From Streptacidiphilus albus JL83 (lineage in GTDB: Bacteria; Actinomycetota; Actinomycetes; Streptomycetales; Streptomycetaceae): DNA of 64,000 nt. Below are positions 1 to 8,932 of this stretch, one piece after another (the first letter of the stretch is position 1; each line of letters begins with the position of its first letter). The stretch spans positions 4,970,017 to 5,034,016 of the forward strand of contig NZ_JQML01000001.1 of NCBI RefSeq assembly GCF_000744705.1. The letters are read 5' to 3'. The translations under genes were made by a program, and so were the position numbers. Below the pieces are notes generated by a model. That model saw nothing but the letters and a program-made list of their open reading frames with translations. It did not search any database and was not told where the DNA came from.

Positions 1-780
1 GCGCTCCGACTCGCCGAGGGGCAGCGGGACCAGCAGCGCCTCGCGGTCTTCGAGGACCGCGACCGGATCGCCCGCGACCTCCACGACCTGGTCATCCAGC
101 GACTGTTCGCCACCGGGATGCTGCTGGAGAGCGCCGCCCGGCTGGCCCAGGTACCGGAGGTGGCCACCAGGATCGGCCGGGGCGTCGACGAACTCGACGC
201 CACCATCCAGGAGGTCCGCACCGCGATCTACGCGCTCCAGCACGACGACACCCCGGCGGACGGCGGCGACCTCCGCCGCCGCATCCTGCGCGAGGCCAAC
301 CAGGCGGCCGCGCCACTGGGCTTCAAGCCCTCGGTGGCCTTCGTCGGTCCGGTCGGGACCATGGTGGGGGAGTCGCTCGCCCGCCAACTGGTCCCGGCCC
401 TGCGGGAGATGCTCGCCAATGCGGCCCGGCACGCGCGCGCCTCGGCGGTCGCGGTCACGGTGGACGTCACCGTCCACATCGACCCCGAGGGCCGCCCGGT
501 GTCCGCCCGCCCCGAACCGCGACCCGGCAACCCGGAGGCGGAAGCGGACCCGGAGGCGGACGAGGACGAGGACGTGGCGGAGGCGCTGCGCGCGGCCGGG
601 GCGGGCCGGCCGGGGGTGCTGCTCACCGTCGCCGACGACGGGGTGGGGATCCCCCCTGGGGGCCGCCGCAGCGGACTGCGCAACCTGGCCGAGCGGGCGG
701 GCGTGCTGGGCGGCGACGCCTGGAACGAGCCGGGCCCGGAGGGCCGGGGGACGGTGGTGTCCTGGACCGCCCTGCTGTGA
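1..780 (+). CDS. Sensor histidine kinase, C-terminal part (DevS/NarX-like)
   Basis: The open frame enters from the left edge, so the sensory N-terminus is missing. What remains is the kinase core: the HisKA_3-type box IARDLHDLVIQRLFATG with the phospho-acceptor histidine near residue 28, then a HATPase domain with N-box EMLANAARHARAS, G1 box ADDGVGIPP and a C-terminal SGLRNLAERAGVLGG. These are hallmarks of the DevS/DosT/NarX kinase class, which autophosphorylates and passes phosphate to a LuxR-type response regulator. A Glu/Asp/Ala-rich stretch (about residues 178-197) is inserted between the N and G1 boxes. It converges on the HAD gene 14 bp downstream. The signal sensed and the partner regulator cannot be seen here. 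Confidence 0.9.
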   Translation, partial: ALRLAEGQRDQQRLAVFEDRDRIARDLHDLVIQRLFATGMLLESAARLAQVPEVATRIGRGVDELDATIQEVRTAIYALQHDDTPADGGDLRRRILREANQAAAPLGFKPSVAFVGPVGTMVGESLARQLVPALREMLANAARHARASAVAVTVDVTVHIDPEGRPVSARPEPRPGNPEAEADPEADEDEDVAEALRAAGAGRPGVLLTVADDGVGIPPGGRRSGLRNLAERAGVLGGDAWNEPGPEGRGTVVSWTALL

Positions 781-794
781 GTCGGTCCGCCGGG

Positions 795-1643
795 TCAGAA
801 CCGGTCCAGGCCGCGCACCACCGACTCGATCACCTGGGCCACGCCGTCCTCGTCGTGGTCGGCGGCACGGTGCGCGGTCGCGGCGAGGACCAGCGGGTGG
901 GCATTGGCGACGGCGAAGGCCGTGCCGGCCCAGTCCAGCATCGGCAGGTCGTTGGGCATGTCGCCGAAGGCGACCACCTCCTCGGCGGTCACGCCCCGCG
1001 CCGCGCACCAGCGGGCCAGGGTGGTCGCCTTGCTCACCCCGAGCGCGCTGATCTCCAGCATCGGACTGGAGCGGGTGATCTCCGCGTACTGCCCGGCCAC
1101 GGCCAGGGCGCGGCGCAGGAACTCGTCCGGGTCGAGACCGGGGAGCCTGGCCAGCATCTTGAACACCCCGTCGCCCTCGGGCGAGCCGAGGATCTCCTCG
1201 GCCGTGCCGACCCGCTGCGCCGTCTGGTCGCCCCACATCGGCGAGGTGTAGTCCTGCTCCACCGCGAACCCCGACGGGTACTCGAAGGCGAAGGCCACCT
1301 CCGGCAGCTCCGCCCGCAGCGCCTTCACCACCGCCAGCGCGTCCTCCGGGCGGAGCGCGGCGGAGCTGACCAGCTCCCGCTGCCGCACGTCGTAGACGGC
1401 CGCGCCGTTGGAGCAGATGGCGATCCCGTGGTCACCGGTGATCGTGCGCACGGTGTCCATCCAGCGCGGCGGGCGTCCGGTGACGAACACGATGCACAGC
1501 CCCGCCGCCTCGGCCAGCGTCAGCGCCTCCCGGGTCCGCTCGGACACGGTGCCGTCGCTGCGCAACAGCGTCCCGTCAAGATCGGTGGCGATGAGGCGGG
1601 GGCGTACGGAGGAGGTGTGGTTCACCCCGCCATCCTCGCGCAT
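795..1643 (-). CDS. Cof-type HAD-superfamily phosphatase
   Basis: A 282-residue soluble protein of the Cof/YidA branch of HAD hydrolases. Motif I is [13 protein letters not shown] near residue 20, a type II cap domain follows, and motif III/IV is [12 protein letters not shown] near residue 228. The family dephosphorylates sugar phosphates, flavin or pyridoxal precursors, and the substrate cannot be read from sequence. A GTG at 1625 (VNHTSSVRPRL) preceded by GAGG-like sequence is an alternative start that would remove six residues. A second family member is encoded at 36124-36933. It stands alone, convergent with the kinase gene. Confidence 0.85.
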   Translation of the reverse strand: MREDGGVNHTSSVRPRLIATDLDGTLLRSDGTVSERTREALTLAEAAGLCIVFVTGRPPRWMDTVRTITGDHGIAICSNGAAVYDVRQRELVSSAALRPEDALAVVKALRAELPEVAFAFEYPSGFAVEQDYTSPMWGDQTAQRVGTAEEILGSPEGDGVFKMLARLPGLDPDEFLRRALAVAGQYAEITRSSPMLEISALGVSKATTLARWCAARGVTAEEVVAFGDMPNDLPMLDWAGTAFAVANAHPLVLAATAHRAADHDEDGVAQVIESVVRGLDRF

Positions 1644-2127
1644 GGCGATATCCGCGTGTTCGCCGCATGCTCGGCGCGGTCGCCGGGGCGCCCGGCGATG
1701 CCGATTCCCGATTTCGTCACTGTGGGTGACAATCTGAGCGAGCAGGGTTCCTGATCCCTGGCTGCGGCGCGCGTTAGGAACCCGTAGGCCACATGATCGT
1801 TTCCCGCACGATGCTCAACAGACATGCTATTCCTGTGAAATGACAGCAAGCGGTCAGCGGGGCATCCGGCACACCCAGCCGGTTCGTGTGCCACTGACGT
1901 TCTCGATAACTAGTCACAGAATGCGACATACCCGGCTCACAGTCCGACCTCGCACCATGCAGCAGCCGCACTCCGACGGAACCTCCGCACGCGGGCGTCG
2001 GGCCGTAACGGGCCCCGGCCGCGCTCCCAGGCCCTGAACCATCCCGTCGGCGGGACCGGAAGCCGCCTTGCGCGCGGCCGTCCTCTGGAAGACGGGTGCT
2101 TCGCTCTGGTGGAGTTGGCAGACCTTC
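1644..2127. other. Intergenic region upstream of conservon
   Basis: About 480 bp between the divergent HAD and conservon genes. I see no convincing gene. An inverted repeat (GGGTTCCT at 1745-1752 and AGGAACCC at 1776-1783, 23-base loop) is present, but its loop is too long for a clear terminator. Less GC-rich stretches around 1785-1860 and 1895-1935 are the likely promoter zones for the two flanking genes. Confidence 0.5.
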
Positions 2128-5073
2128 ATGAGCTCACGCAGGTGGTCCATCCGCAGCAAGGTCATCGCAGTGCTGCTGCTGCCGCTGCTGTCACTCTCGG
2201 CCCTGTGGGCCTACGCGGCCGACCTGTCCCTGGGCAACGCACTGACGCTGGCGCACGAGAACACCATCGGCAACCGGCTGGCACGCCCGCTCGGGCAGGT
2301 CATCATCACCCTGCGGACGGAGCGGCGGGCCTCGCTGGAGGTCCTGGCCGCCGGCTCCGGCGCTGCCGCCGGAGGAGCCGCAGTGGGAGGCTCCGCCGCT
2401 CTCCGGACCGGACGGGCCGCCACCGACACCGCGATCGAGGCCTTCCAGGCCCAGGCGGCCGACGGCGGTGTCCGCAGCGCCGAGGACACCGAGGTCCGCC
2501 AGGGCATCGACGCGACCCAGCAGGTCCTGGCCGGCCTCGCCCGGCTGCGGCAGGGAGTCGACGGCGGTCTGCTCAGCAGCAGCCAGGTCATGACCGACTA
2601 CCTCACCATGGACCAGGCGATCGGCGAGGCCTTCCAGGCCATGACGATCCTGCCCAACGAGTCCGCCCAGAACTTCGGCCAGAACCTCGCCACCCTGGTG
2701 GCCGGCAGCGACCTCCGCTCCGAGGAGGACGACCTGGTCTCCGCCGCCGCCGTGAGCCCCGCGCACCGGCTCGGCCCGGACGGCTACAGCACCTTCGTCC
2801 AGGCCGTCGGCGCGTCGCACTACCTCTACGCCCTGGCGACAGCCGGCCTGCCGCAGGCCCAGAGCGCACCGTTCCAGGCGCTCGCCGCGCCGAGCGGGCC
2901 GCTCGGCCAGGTGATGGCGATGGAGCAGCAGGTCATCGACGCCGGCCCGAACGCCAAGAGCCTGCCCTTCCCGATCGCGCAGTGGCGCCAGGCGTACGAC
3001 GCCCAGGACAACACCGGCGACCAGCTGTCGATCGAGGACATCTCCGCCGTCTTCTCCCGCACCGGGCCGCCCGCCCAGCACGCCCTGATCGCCCTGATCC
3101 TGGCCGGACTGCTCGGCCTGATCGCGCTGCTCGCGTCCATCGCCTTCTCGGTCCGGATCGCCCGCTCGCTGTCCGGCGACCTCACCCGGCTCCGCGAGTC
3201 GGCCCGCAACCTCACCGACGACCGGCTGCGCGACGTCGTCGGCCGACTGCGGCGCGGCGAGACCGTCGACGTCCGGGGCGACATGGCCCGTCCGGTCTTC
3301 GTCCACCGCGAGATGGCCCAACTCGGCGACGCCTTCCACGCGCTCCAGCTGACCGCCGTAGACCTGGCCGGCGAGGACATCCGCCTGCACCAGGGGATCA
3401 GCGACATCTTCCTCAACCTGGCCCGCCGCAGCCAGGTACTGATCCACCGTCAACTCGGACTGCTCGACGGGATGGAACGGCGCGCAGAGGACCCGGCGGC
3501 GCTGGAGGAGCTGTTCCGGCTCGACCAGCTCGCCACCCGGATGCGCCGCTACGCCGAGGGCCTGATCATCGTCTCCGGCGCGGCCCCCGGCCGGGTCTGG
3601 CGGCACTCGGTCCCGGTGGTGGACGTGGTGCGCGGAGCGATCGCCGAGACCGAGGACTTCGTCCGGGTCATCCTGCCCCCGGCCCCGCCGGTCGGCATCG
3701 TCGGCCACGCCGTCGCCGACGTCATCCACCTCCTCGCCGAGCTGATCGAGAACGCCCAGACCTTCTCCCCGCCGACAGCCAGGTGCGGGTCAACGTCGGC
3801 TCCGGGGCGAGCGGCCTGGTCGTCGAGATCGACGACCGGGGCCTCGGCCTCAACCCGGAGGAACTGGCCAAGGCCAACGCCCGGATCACCGACTTCCTCG
3901 ACATCAGCGACCTGGACAGCACCCGGCTCGGCCTCGCCACGGTCGGGCGGCTCGCCCAGCGGCACGACATCAAGGTGACGCTGCTCCAGTCCCCGTACGG
4001 CGGGGTGACCGCAGTCGTCCTGCTGCCCGAGACGCTGCTGGAGCGGGAGGCGGCCTTCACCTCGCCGGCGGAGGTACGCGCCCTGGGCACGGCGGCGGCC
4101 CCGCCCCCGACAGCGGGCGGCACCGGTCCGGCCCGGCGCCGCCCAGCCCCAGGCCCAGGCCCCGGCCCCGGCCCAGCAGCAGCTCCAGGGGCAGCCGCAG
4201 CCCCAGGCGCAGCCGCAGCCCCGGGTCCTGCACCAGCAGCAGCCCCAGGCCCAGCCGCCGCAGTCCGTGCCGGCGCAGCCGCAGCGGCACGGCGGGGTCC
4301 CGACCCGCTCCGCGCTCGCCAAGGTGACTGCCATGCCGGAACGTCCCGCCGCGCCCGGCCTGTTCGGTCCGGCCACCCGCTCACTGCCCGCGCAGTCGTC
4401 GCCCGGGCAGCCGTCGCCCGGGCAGTCGTCGCCCGCGCAGCCGTCGTCGGCTCAGCCGTCGTCGGCCGGCCGCCCCCCGGCCGCCCGGCCGCAGCCCTAC
4501 CTCCGCACGCCGTCCGCCCAGCAGCAGCCCACCGCGCCGCCCCAGCCGGTGACCCAGCCCGCGCCCCAGCCGGTGACTCAGGCCGCTCCGACCCAGCCCT
4601 CCTCGCGGACCTCGGCCTCGCCGACCACGCCGGCCGGGCACCCGGTCGACCCGGCCGACCTGATCGACGGCCTGCCGCGCCGGGTCCGACAGGCCAGCAT
4701 CGCGCCGCACCTGCGCGAGAACCCCACCGGCCCGGCCGCCGGCGACGGCTCGCTGCTGATGGACTGGGGCGGCTCGGGCCAGGGCGGTGCCGCCGCCTCC
4801 CGCTGGCCCAACTGGGCCGGGCGCGTGCCGTCGGAGGACCAGCAGTCCTACCCGAACCAGCAGTTCGGGTCCCCGCCGCTGCCCCTGGGACAGGCGCAGC
4901 CCGCACCCGGCTACGACGCGCCACCGGAACGCGCCGACCATGTCCGGCTGATGATGTCCGCGCTCCAGGCCGGAGCCGCGCGCGGTCGCGGCACACCCGA
5001 GCCCGAGTACGTCCCCGGCCCCTACGACCACTACTCCCACGACCACCCCCAAGGAACGGACAGCCCCCGATGA
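2128..5073 (+). pseudogene. cvnA: Conservon sensor kinase CvnA, interrupted by two compensating frameshifts
   Basis: This is the first gene of a conservon. ATG 2128 (MSSRRWSIRSKVIAVLLLP) is preferred over TTG 2068 because it places the first membrane segment at the N-terminus. A large extracytoplasmic domain follows, then a second membrane segment near residue 320, a HAMP-like linker and a HATPase domain with LIENAQTFSPP near residue 538. At about 3770 the frame breaks: a missing C in CCGCCGACAGCC would restore PPDSQVRVNV. The continuation (VEIDDRGLGLNPEELAK) lies in another frame until about 4130, where an extra C returns reading to the first frame. The C-terminal tail is rich in Pro, Gln and Ala and ends at 5073, overlapping the next start. 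As read, the first frame stops at 3978. This is either a sequencing artefact or a real lesion. Confidence 0.75.
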
Positions 5074-5498
5074 CACTGCCAGTCGTCCCCGAGACCACCA
5101 TCAACCTTGGCTGGCTGCTCAACGACATGGTCCGCCGGGTGCCCGAGATCGGCCACGCCGTCGTGCTGTCGACCGACGGCCTGCTGCTCGGCGCGTCCAG
5201 CGAGTTGAACCGGGACCAGGCCGAGCAGCTGTCCGCAGTGGCGTCCGGGTTCCACAGCCTCGCCAAGGGCGCGGGCCGCCACTTCGGCGGCGGCGCCGTC
5301 CGGCAGACGATGGTGGAGATGGAGGTGGGCTTCCTCTTCGTCTGCGCGGCCGGCGACAACGCCTGTCTCACCGTGCTCACCCCGGAGGGCGCCGACATCG
5401 GCGTCGTGGCCTACGAGATGGCCATGCTGGTCAAGCGGGTCGGCCAGCACTTGTCCGTGGACAGCAGGCTCCGCCGGAACTCCGACGCCGGCTGGTGA
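5070..5498 (+). CDS. cvnB: Conservon roadblock/LC7 protein CvnB
   Basis: A 142-residue cytoplasmic roadblock/LC7-domain protein. Conserved features include the start TINLGWLLNDMVRRVPEI, the central LLGASSELNRDQAEQL and the C-terminal VAYEMAMLVKRVGQHL. In conservons this protein family associates with the small GTPase CvnD and the kinase CvnA to form a membrane-linked complex thought to work like a G-protein-coupled system. Its ATG overlaps the kinase stop codon (ATGA), so translation is probably coupled, and the DUF742 gene begins one base after its stop. Confidence 0.93.
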   Translation: MTLPVVPETTINLGWLLNDMVRRVPEIGHAVVLSTDGLLLGASSELNRDQAEQLSAVASGFHSLAKGAGRHFGGGAVRQTMVEMEVGFLFVCAAGDNACLTVLTPEGADIGVVAYEMAMLVKRVGQHLSVDSRLRRNSDAGW

Positions 5499-5499
5499 C

Positions 5500-5901
5500 G
5501 TGAGCCGCCACGAGGGTTCCAGCGACCACCAGTGGGTGGACGAGGCGGCCGGTCCGGTCGTCCGCCCCTACGCCATGGTGCGCGGCCGCACCCGCGCCCG
5601 GCAGGACGTGTTCGACCTGGTCGCGTTCGTCGTCGCCACGGTCGACAGCCTGGACGGGTGGCAGGACGGCTGGCAGGAGCGGGAGCCGGAGCACCAGGCG
5701 ATCCTCGCCCTCTGCCGCCGACCGCGCTCGGTGGCGGAGGTCGCGGCGAGCCTCAGCCTGCCGGTCGGGGTGGTCCGGGTGCTGTTGGGCGATCTGCTCG
5801 AACTGGAGGCCATCAGGGTGCGCGAGCCGGTCGCCGCCGCGACCGGCCGTCCGAGTCTGCGTGTCATAAGAGAGGTACTTGATGGACTCCGTGCGCTCTG
5901 A
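5500..5901 (+). CDS. cvnC: Conservon DUF742 protein CvnC
   Basis: A 133-residue DUF742 protein starting at GTG 5500. Family hallmarks seen are the N-terminal VRPYAMVRGRTRARQDVFDL, the region ALCRRPRSVAEVAASLSLPV (a winged-helix-like segment) and the C-terminal VIREVLDGLRAL. CvnC proteins are part of the conservon complex, and their biochemical role is unsettled. The 3' end overlaps the start of the GTPase gene by 20 bases, which fixes the operon order A-B-C-D. Confidence 0.93.
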   Translation: MSRHEGSSDHQWVDEAAGPVVRPYAMVRGRTRARQDVFDLVAFVVATVDSLDGWQDGWQEREPEHQAILALCRRPRSVAEVAASLSLPVGVVRVLLGDLLELEAIRVREPVAAATGRPSLRVIREVLDGLRAL

Positions 5902-6487
5902 GCCGCACTACGAACCGCACCCGGCCCCACGCCGGGAGGACCTGCCGCAGGCGGTGAAGATCCTCGTCGCCGGCGGCTTCGGTGCGGGCAAGACCACGCT
6001 GGTCGGCGCGGTCAGCGAGATCACCCCGTTCCACACCGAGGAGACGCTCACCCGCTCCGGCATCGGCATCGACGACACCGAGGGGGTGGAGGGCAAGTCC
6101 ACCACCACCGTGGCCATGGACTTCGGCCGGATCACCATCCACGACCGGCTGGACCTGTTCCTCTTCGGCACCCCCGGCCAGGACCGGTTCTGGTTCATGT
6201 GGGACGAGCTGGCGGCCGGCGCGCTCTGCGCCGTCGTCCTGGCCGACACCCGCCGGCTGGCCGCGTCCTTCCCCGCCGTCGACTACTTCGAGCGGCGCGG
6301 ACTGCCGTTCGTGGTCGCGGTCAACTCCTTCGACGACGCCCGGATCTACCCGCCGGAGACCGTCCGCGCCGCGCTGGACCTGGATCCCGGTATCCCGGTG
6401 CTGCTCTGTGACGCCCGCCACCGGGACTCGGTGAAGAGCGTCCTGGTCGCCACGGTCGAGCACGTCCTCGCCACAGAAGCCCTCTGA
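5882..6487 (+). CDS. cvnD: Conservon small GTPase CvnD
   Basis: An approximately 201-residue Ras/Mgl-like GTP-binding protein. The P-loop GGFGAGKTT lies near residue 32 and the G3 motif is TPGQDRFWFMWDE. The usual NKxD is replaced by NSFDD, as is common in CvnD proteins. ATG 5882 is chosen, with AGAGAGG upstream; a TTG directly before it is less likely. The protein is expected to bind CvnB and switch with the CvnA kinase. No cytochrome P450 (CvnE), which ends some conservons, follows. Instead a strong terminator comes two bases after the stop. Confidence 0.93.
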   Translation: MDSVRSEPHYEPHPAPRREDLPQAVKILVAGGFGAGKTTLVGAVSEITPFHTEETLTRSGIGIDDTEGVEGKSTTTVAMDFGRITIHDRLDLFLFGTPGQDRFWFMWDELAAGALCAVVLADTRRLAASFPAVDYFERRGLPFVVAVNSFDDARIYPPETVRAALDLDPGIPVLLCDARHRDSVKSVLVATVEHVLATEAL

Positions 6488-6488
6488 C

Positions 6489-6525
6489 ACCGGGCCGGTC
6501 GGTCACCGCCTCCGACCGGCCCGGT
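6489..6525 (+). terminator. Rho-independent-type hairpin after conservon
   Basis: A perfect 14-bp stem (ACCGGGCCGGTCGG at 6489-6502 with CCGACCGGCCCGGT at 6512-6525) and a 9-base loop, followed by CATTT. It begins directly after the cvnD stop codon and should end the conservon transcript. Confidence 0.85.
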
Positions 6526-6562
6526 CATTTCCCCGATCGAACGCTCCCGCCGCGCCGGAGCT

Positions 6563-6609
6563 TTGTCAGGATCCCTTGACAGCTGCTGCTGTCAGGCTAC
6601 CCTGACAGC
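6563..6609 (+). promoter_or_regulatory. Promoter with tandem palindromic operators, probably leaderless
   Basis: Two similar inverted repeats lie in tandem. The first is TGTCAGG (6564-6570) with CTTGACA (6575-6581), one mismatch. The second is a perfect CTGTCAGG (6589-6596), CTAC, CCTGACAG (6601-6608). The -35 hexamer TTGACA (6576-6581) lies in the first and the -10 TACCCT (6598-6603) in the second, 16 bp apart. That places the start point at or within a base or two of the A of ATG 6610, and no ribosome-binding site is present, so the mRNA is probably leaderless. The HTH protein encoded immediately downstream is the obvious candidate for binding these sites. Confidence 0.7.
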
Positions 6610-6852
6610 ATGGAAGCCGAGGAAACACCGGCCGATCTGGTCGGACTGGTCACCAGTAAGGACCCGGCAGTGGGGCTCCAGGCCGTCGTCGCGCTGCGGC
6701 GGCTGCTGGAGGAACTTGAGCGACTGCATGTGGACAACGCCCGTGAACAGGGCTGGACCTGGCAGCGCATTGCCGCAGAACTGCACGTCAGCCGACAGTC
6801 CGTGCACGAGAAGCATGTGAGCCGCCGCAAGGCCACCGGTAAGGAGAACTGA
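6610..6852 (+). CDS. Small HTH protein, first gene of Clp-N operon
   Basis: An 80-residue protein. The second half contains a helix-turn-helix-like segment, GWTWQRIAAELHVSRQSVHE near residues 48-67, and a basic tail (KHVSRRKATGKEN). The N-terminal half is a leucine-rich helix. Proteins of this kind sit next to Clp-N-domain genes in actinomycetes and are presumed autoregulators. The gene is separated from the Clp-N gene by one base, so both come from one transcript. Target sites are most likely the two palindromes directly upstream of its own start. It binds DNA by inference only. Confidence 0.8.
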   Translation: MEAEETPADLVGLVTSKDPAVGLQAVVALRRLLEELERLHVDNAREQGWTWQRIAAELHVSRQSVHEKHVSRRKATGKEN

Positions 6853-6853
6853 C

Positions 6854-7429
6854 ATGTTCGACCGATTCGACGAGCTCGCCAAGGCTGCGGTTGTGGCGTC
6901 CCAGGACGCGGCGATCGCCCTCGGCCACGACTTCATCGGCACCGAGCACATGCTGCTCGGCCTGGCCTGCACGGCCGGCGCCGCCGGCGAGGTGCTGCGG
7001 GAGCAGGGCCTCGACTTCGCCCGGGCCCGGGAGGAGACCGTGCGCCAGTCGGCGGCGGCCGGAGTCGTGCCGAGCGGCGGCAAGCCGGCGGTGGACGCCC
7101 TGTCCGCGATCGGCATCGACGTCGCCGCGATCCAGAGCCGGGCCGAGCAGGCCTTCGGCGAGGGCGCCTTCCAGTTCCCCCGCCCCGCCTACACCGAACA
7201 CGCCAAGCGCGCCATGGTGCTGACGCTCCGTGAGGCCAATGAGCACGGCGGCGACCCCATCCGCACCGAACACCTGCTGCTCGGCCTGCTCGCCGAGGCG
7301 GAGGGGGAGTCCGATCCCGCGATCGAGGCCGAGGCCGAGGCCGACGTCAGCGCGGCCACCGTGCTGACCGCTCTCTCCGTCGACGTCGCCGCACTGCGCC
7401 CGGCCGTCCTCGCCCGGCTGGCCGCGTAG
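6854..7429 (+). CDS. Clp protease N-terminal domain protein
   Basis: A 191-residue protein consisting of a double Clp_N repeat without any AAA ATPase module. The first repeat holds ALGHDFIGTEHMLLGL near residue 22 and the second EHGGDPIRTEHLLLGLL near residue 131; both match the ClpC/ClpA substrate- and adaptor-binding fold. Stand-alone Clp_N proteins are thought to act as adaptors or regulators of Clp complexes. It is translated from the same mRNA as the HTH protein and may belong to a heat-shock or proteostasis response, but the upstream palindromes match neither HAIR nor CIRCE sequences. Confidence 0.88.
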   Translation: MFDRFDELAKAAVVASQDAAIALGHDFIGTEHMLLGLACTAGAAGEVLREQGLDFARAREETVRQSAAAGVVPSGGKPAVDALSAIGIDVAAIQSRAEQAFGEGAFQFPRPAYTEHAKRAMVLTLREANEHGGDPIRTEHLLLGLLAEAEGESDPAIEAEAEADVSAATVLTALSVDVAALRPAVLARLAA

Positions 7430-7652
7430 GGGCAGCCCGGGTGCGGTGCCAGTCCGGCCGGTCCTGGAAAGTGGTTGCCTCGGGGACGCACAACTGCGGG
7501 GGCGCGCAGGCGGTATGAACAATCCCGGGATGGGTGATCATCATTGTCACGCAGCGGGGTTGCTGTGCTACGTTCCGTCGCGTACGGATCGACTGATAGA
7601 CCCCGGCGGTGCAGCAACACCCCGGGGCACGGCACCAAGGACTAACCTCCCG

Positions 7653-8888
7653 ATGCACATTCATCGTAGCGTCCAGGACCACGACTTCACCGTTCTTCCG
7701 AACGCGTTGCTCCAGGACCGACGCCTCTCCTTCACTGCTCGCGGCCTCCTCGTGGACCTCCTGTCCCGCCCGGACGGATGGCGCGAGGACGGTCGGCAGA
7801 TGGCCGACAGCAGCCCGCAGGGACGCATGGCCGTGGCCCGTAGCCTGCGGGAACTCACGGCGGCCGGGTACTACCTGGTCGTCAAGGTCCGGCTGCCTGG
7901 CGGCGGTCTGACCAGTGAGGCCCATGTCTGGGACACCCCGCAGCAGGTGGCACCGGATATCACCCGTATGGGTCCCGGTGAATCGGTTGGCGGCGGGCGT
8001 GTCGCCCCAACCCCTAAAGAAACGGGAGAAAGAAACCCCCTCCCCCCACCCCCTCAAGCCGCCGCTGCGGCGGCGGAGTTGGATCAAGGCGGCGGGGCGG
8101 CCGCCGTCGACCTCGGCGATCCGGCGGTCCTCGCCGATCCGGCGGTGGCGGTGCTGCTGCAGGTGATCCGGCCCGAGCCACGGCTGCGGGTCGGCCTGGC
8201 CGAGGCGTTGAAGCTCGCACCGCTGGTCAGGGCCTGGCTGGATCGGGGCTGCACGCAACTGGACCTGTCCCAGGCGCTGTTGCCCGGCCTGCCCGCCTTC
8301 ATCCGCTCCCCGCTGGGGCTGCTCCGCGACCGGCTGACCCGCAAACTCCCGCCGCCGCCCGGCTGGGGCGCGCCGGAGCCCCGGCCGGCCGGGGCCGGGT
8401 CGGCCCCGTCTCCGGCCCCGTCTCCGGCCCCGTCTCCGGCCCCGGCCCCCGCCGGGAACGTGCAGGTCGTCCGGGTGGCGACGGCCGCGCTGGAGTGCGA
8501 GTTGTGCAGAGATCCAGTGCTCGCTCCCGGCATCTGCAAGCCCTGCGCCGGGCTCGGCCGACCAGCGGTGGCCGTGGGCCTCGGCGAGGCCGCGACCGCA
8601 CGCGGAGCGGCGCTGGTCCGCACCGCGCTGGGCGTGCCGTGCGGGGCCTGGCCGACCTCAGCTGAGTCGGGCCCTGTCCGGGGAACATCGGACCGAGGAT
8701 CCCCGGGCAGCAGGTCTGCCGGGCAGCGACGATTTTCGAACGCCACCGGGGGCGGCACTCGGGCACAGCGGATCGGCGATCCGTCGTCGGTGGTGGTCCG
8801 TGGGACCGCCGGTGCATGCGCCACTGATCGGCTATGGCTCGGCACCCTGGTTACGTCTGTCAATCCTCGTTCACCCATCACGGGCTGA
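7653..8888 (+). CDS. HTH-domain protein (replication-initiator-like), C-terminus fused to LLM remnant
   Basis: The start at ATG 7653 gives MHIHRSVQDHDFTVLPNALL. The N-terminal ~95 residues form a winged-helix domain (LSFTARGLLVDLLSRPDGW and MAVARSLRELTAAGYY) of the sort seen in plasmid- and AICE-type helix-turn-helix proteins of Streptomyces. The middle is low-complexity Pro/Ala (repeated PSPAPSPAP), and a zinc-ribbon-like CELCRDPVLAPGICKPC lies near residue 284. The frame then runs through about 220 bases that do not look coding and ends inside an LLM gene remnant with LGTLVTSVNPRSPITG. The native C-terminus was therefore probably replaced when the island formed. The function may be DNA binding or replication control. 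Confidence 0.7.
   Translation: MHIHRSVQDHDFTVLPNALLQDRRLSFTARGLLVDLLSRPDGWREDGRQMADSSPQGRMAVARSLRELTAAGYYLVVKVRLPGGGLTSEAHVWDTPQQVAPDITRMGPGESVGGGRVAPTPKETGERNPLPPPPQAAAAAAELDQGGGAAAVDLGDPAVLADPAVAVLLQVIRPEPRLRVGLAEALKLAPLVRAWLDRGCTQLDLSQALLPGLPAFIRSPLGLLRDRLTRKLPPPPGWGAPEPRPAGAGSAPSPAPSPAPSPAPAPAGNVQVVRVATAALECELCRDPVLAPGICKPCAGLGRPAVAVGLGEAATARGAALVRTALGVPCGAWPTSAESGPVRGTSDRGSPGSRSAGQRRFSNATGGGTRAQRIGDPSSVVVRGTAGACATDRLWLGTLVTSVNPRSPITG
8805..8888 (+). pseudogene. LLM oxidoreductase remnant, copy A
   Basis: The last 27 codons before the stop read TAGACATDRLWLGTLVTSVN followed by PRSPITG. They align with residues about 55-81 of the LLM fragment at 10859-11104 (TAAACATERIRLGTLVTSVN, PRSPITA), and the two end at the same codon. 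The DNA match continues past the stop as CTGACCTGCGATGA. No start codon remains, and the remnant is read in frame as the tail of the preceding HTH gene. Confidence 0.8.
8856..8882 (+). repeat. Island core repeat, copy A
   Basis: A 27-bp sequence beginning TCTGTCAATCCTCGTTC and ending CCCATCACG, identical in copies A, B and C and with one mismatch in copy D. It encodes SVNPRSPIT within the LLM reading frame and is followed within one codon by a stop. The LLM stop is followed at once by the 3' end of a minus-strand toxin gene. Confidence 0.88.
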
Positions 8889-8932
8889 CCTGCGATGACG
8901 CAGAGCTGAGCCTGGAACGACCCGACGGCGGC

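Noticed and set aside
1745-1783. Terminator hairpin GGGTTCCT/AGGAACCC
   Set aside because: The 23-base loop and location upstream of both divergent genes make a terminator unlikely.
2109-5498. A 1129-codon open frame spanning the conservon
   Set aside because: It is an artefact of high GC: only 3770-4130 and the roadblock part carry real coding sense; elsewhere it is Arg/Pro-rich noise.
7446-7652. Longer start for the HTH protein
   Set aside because: The extra 69 residues are not protein-like; ATG 7653 begins a coherent domain (MHIHRSVQDHDF).
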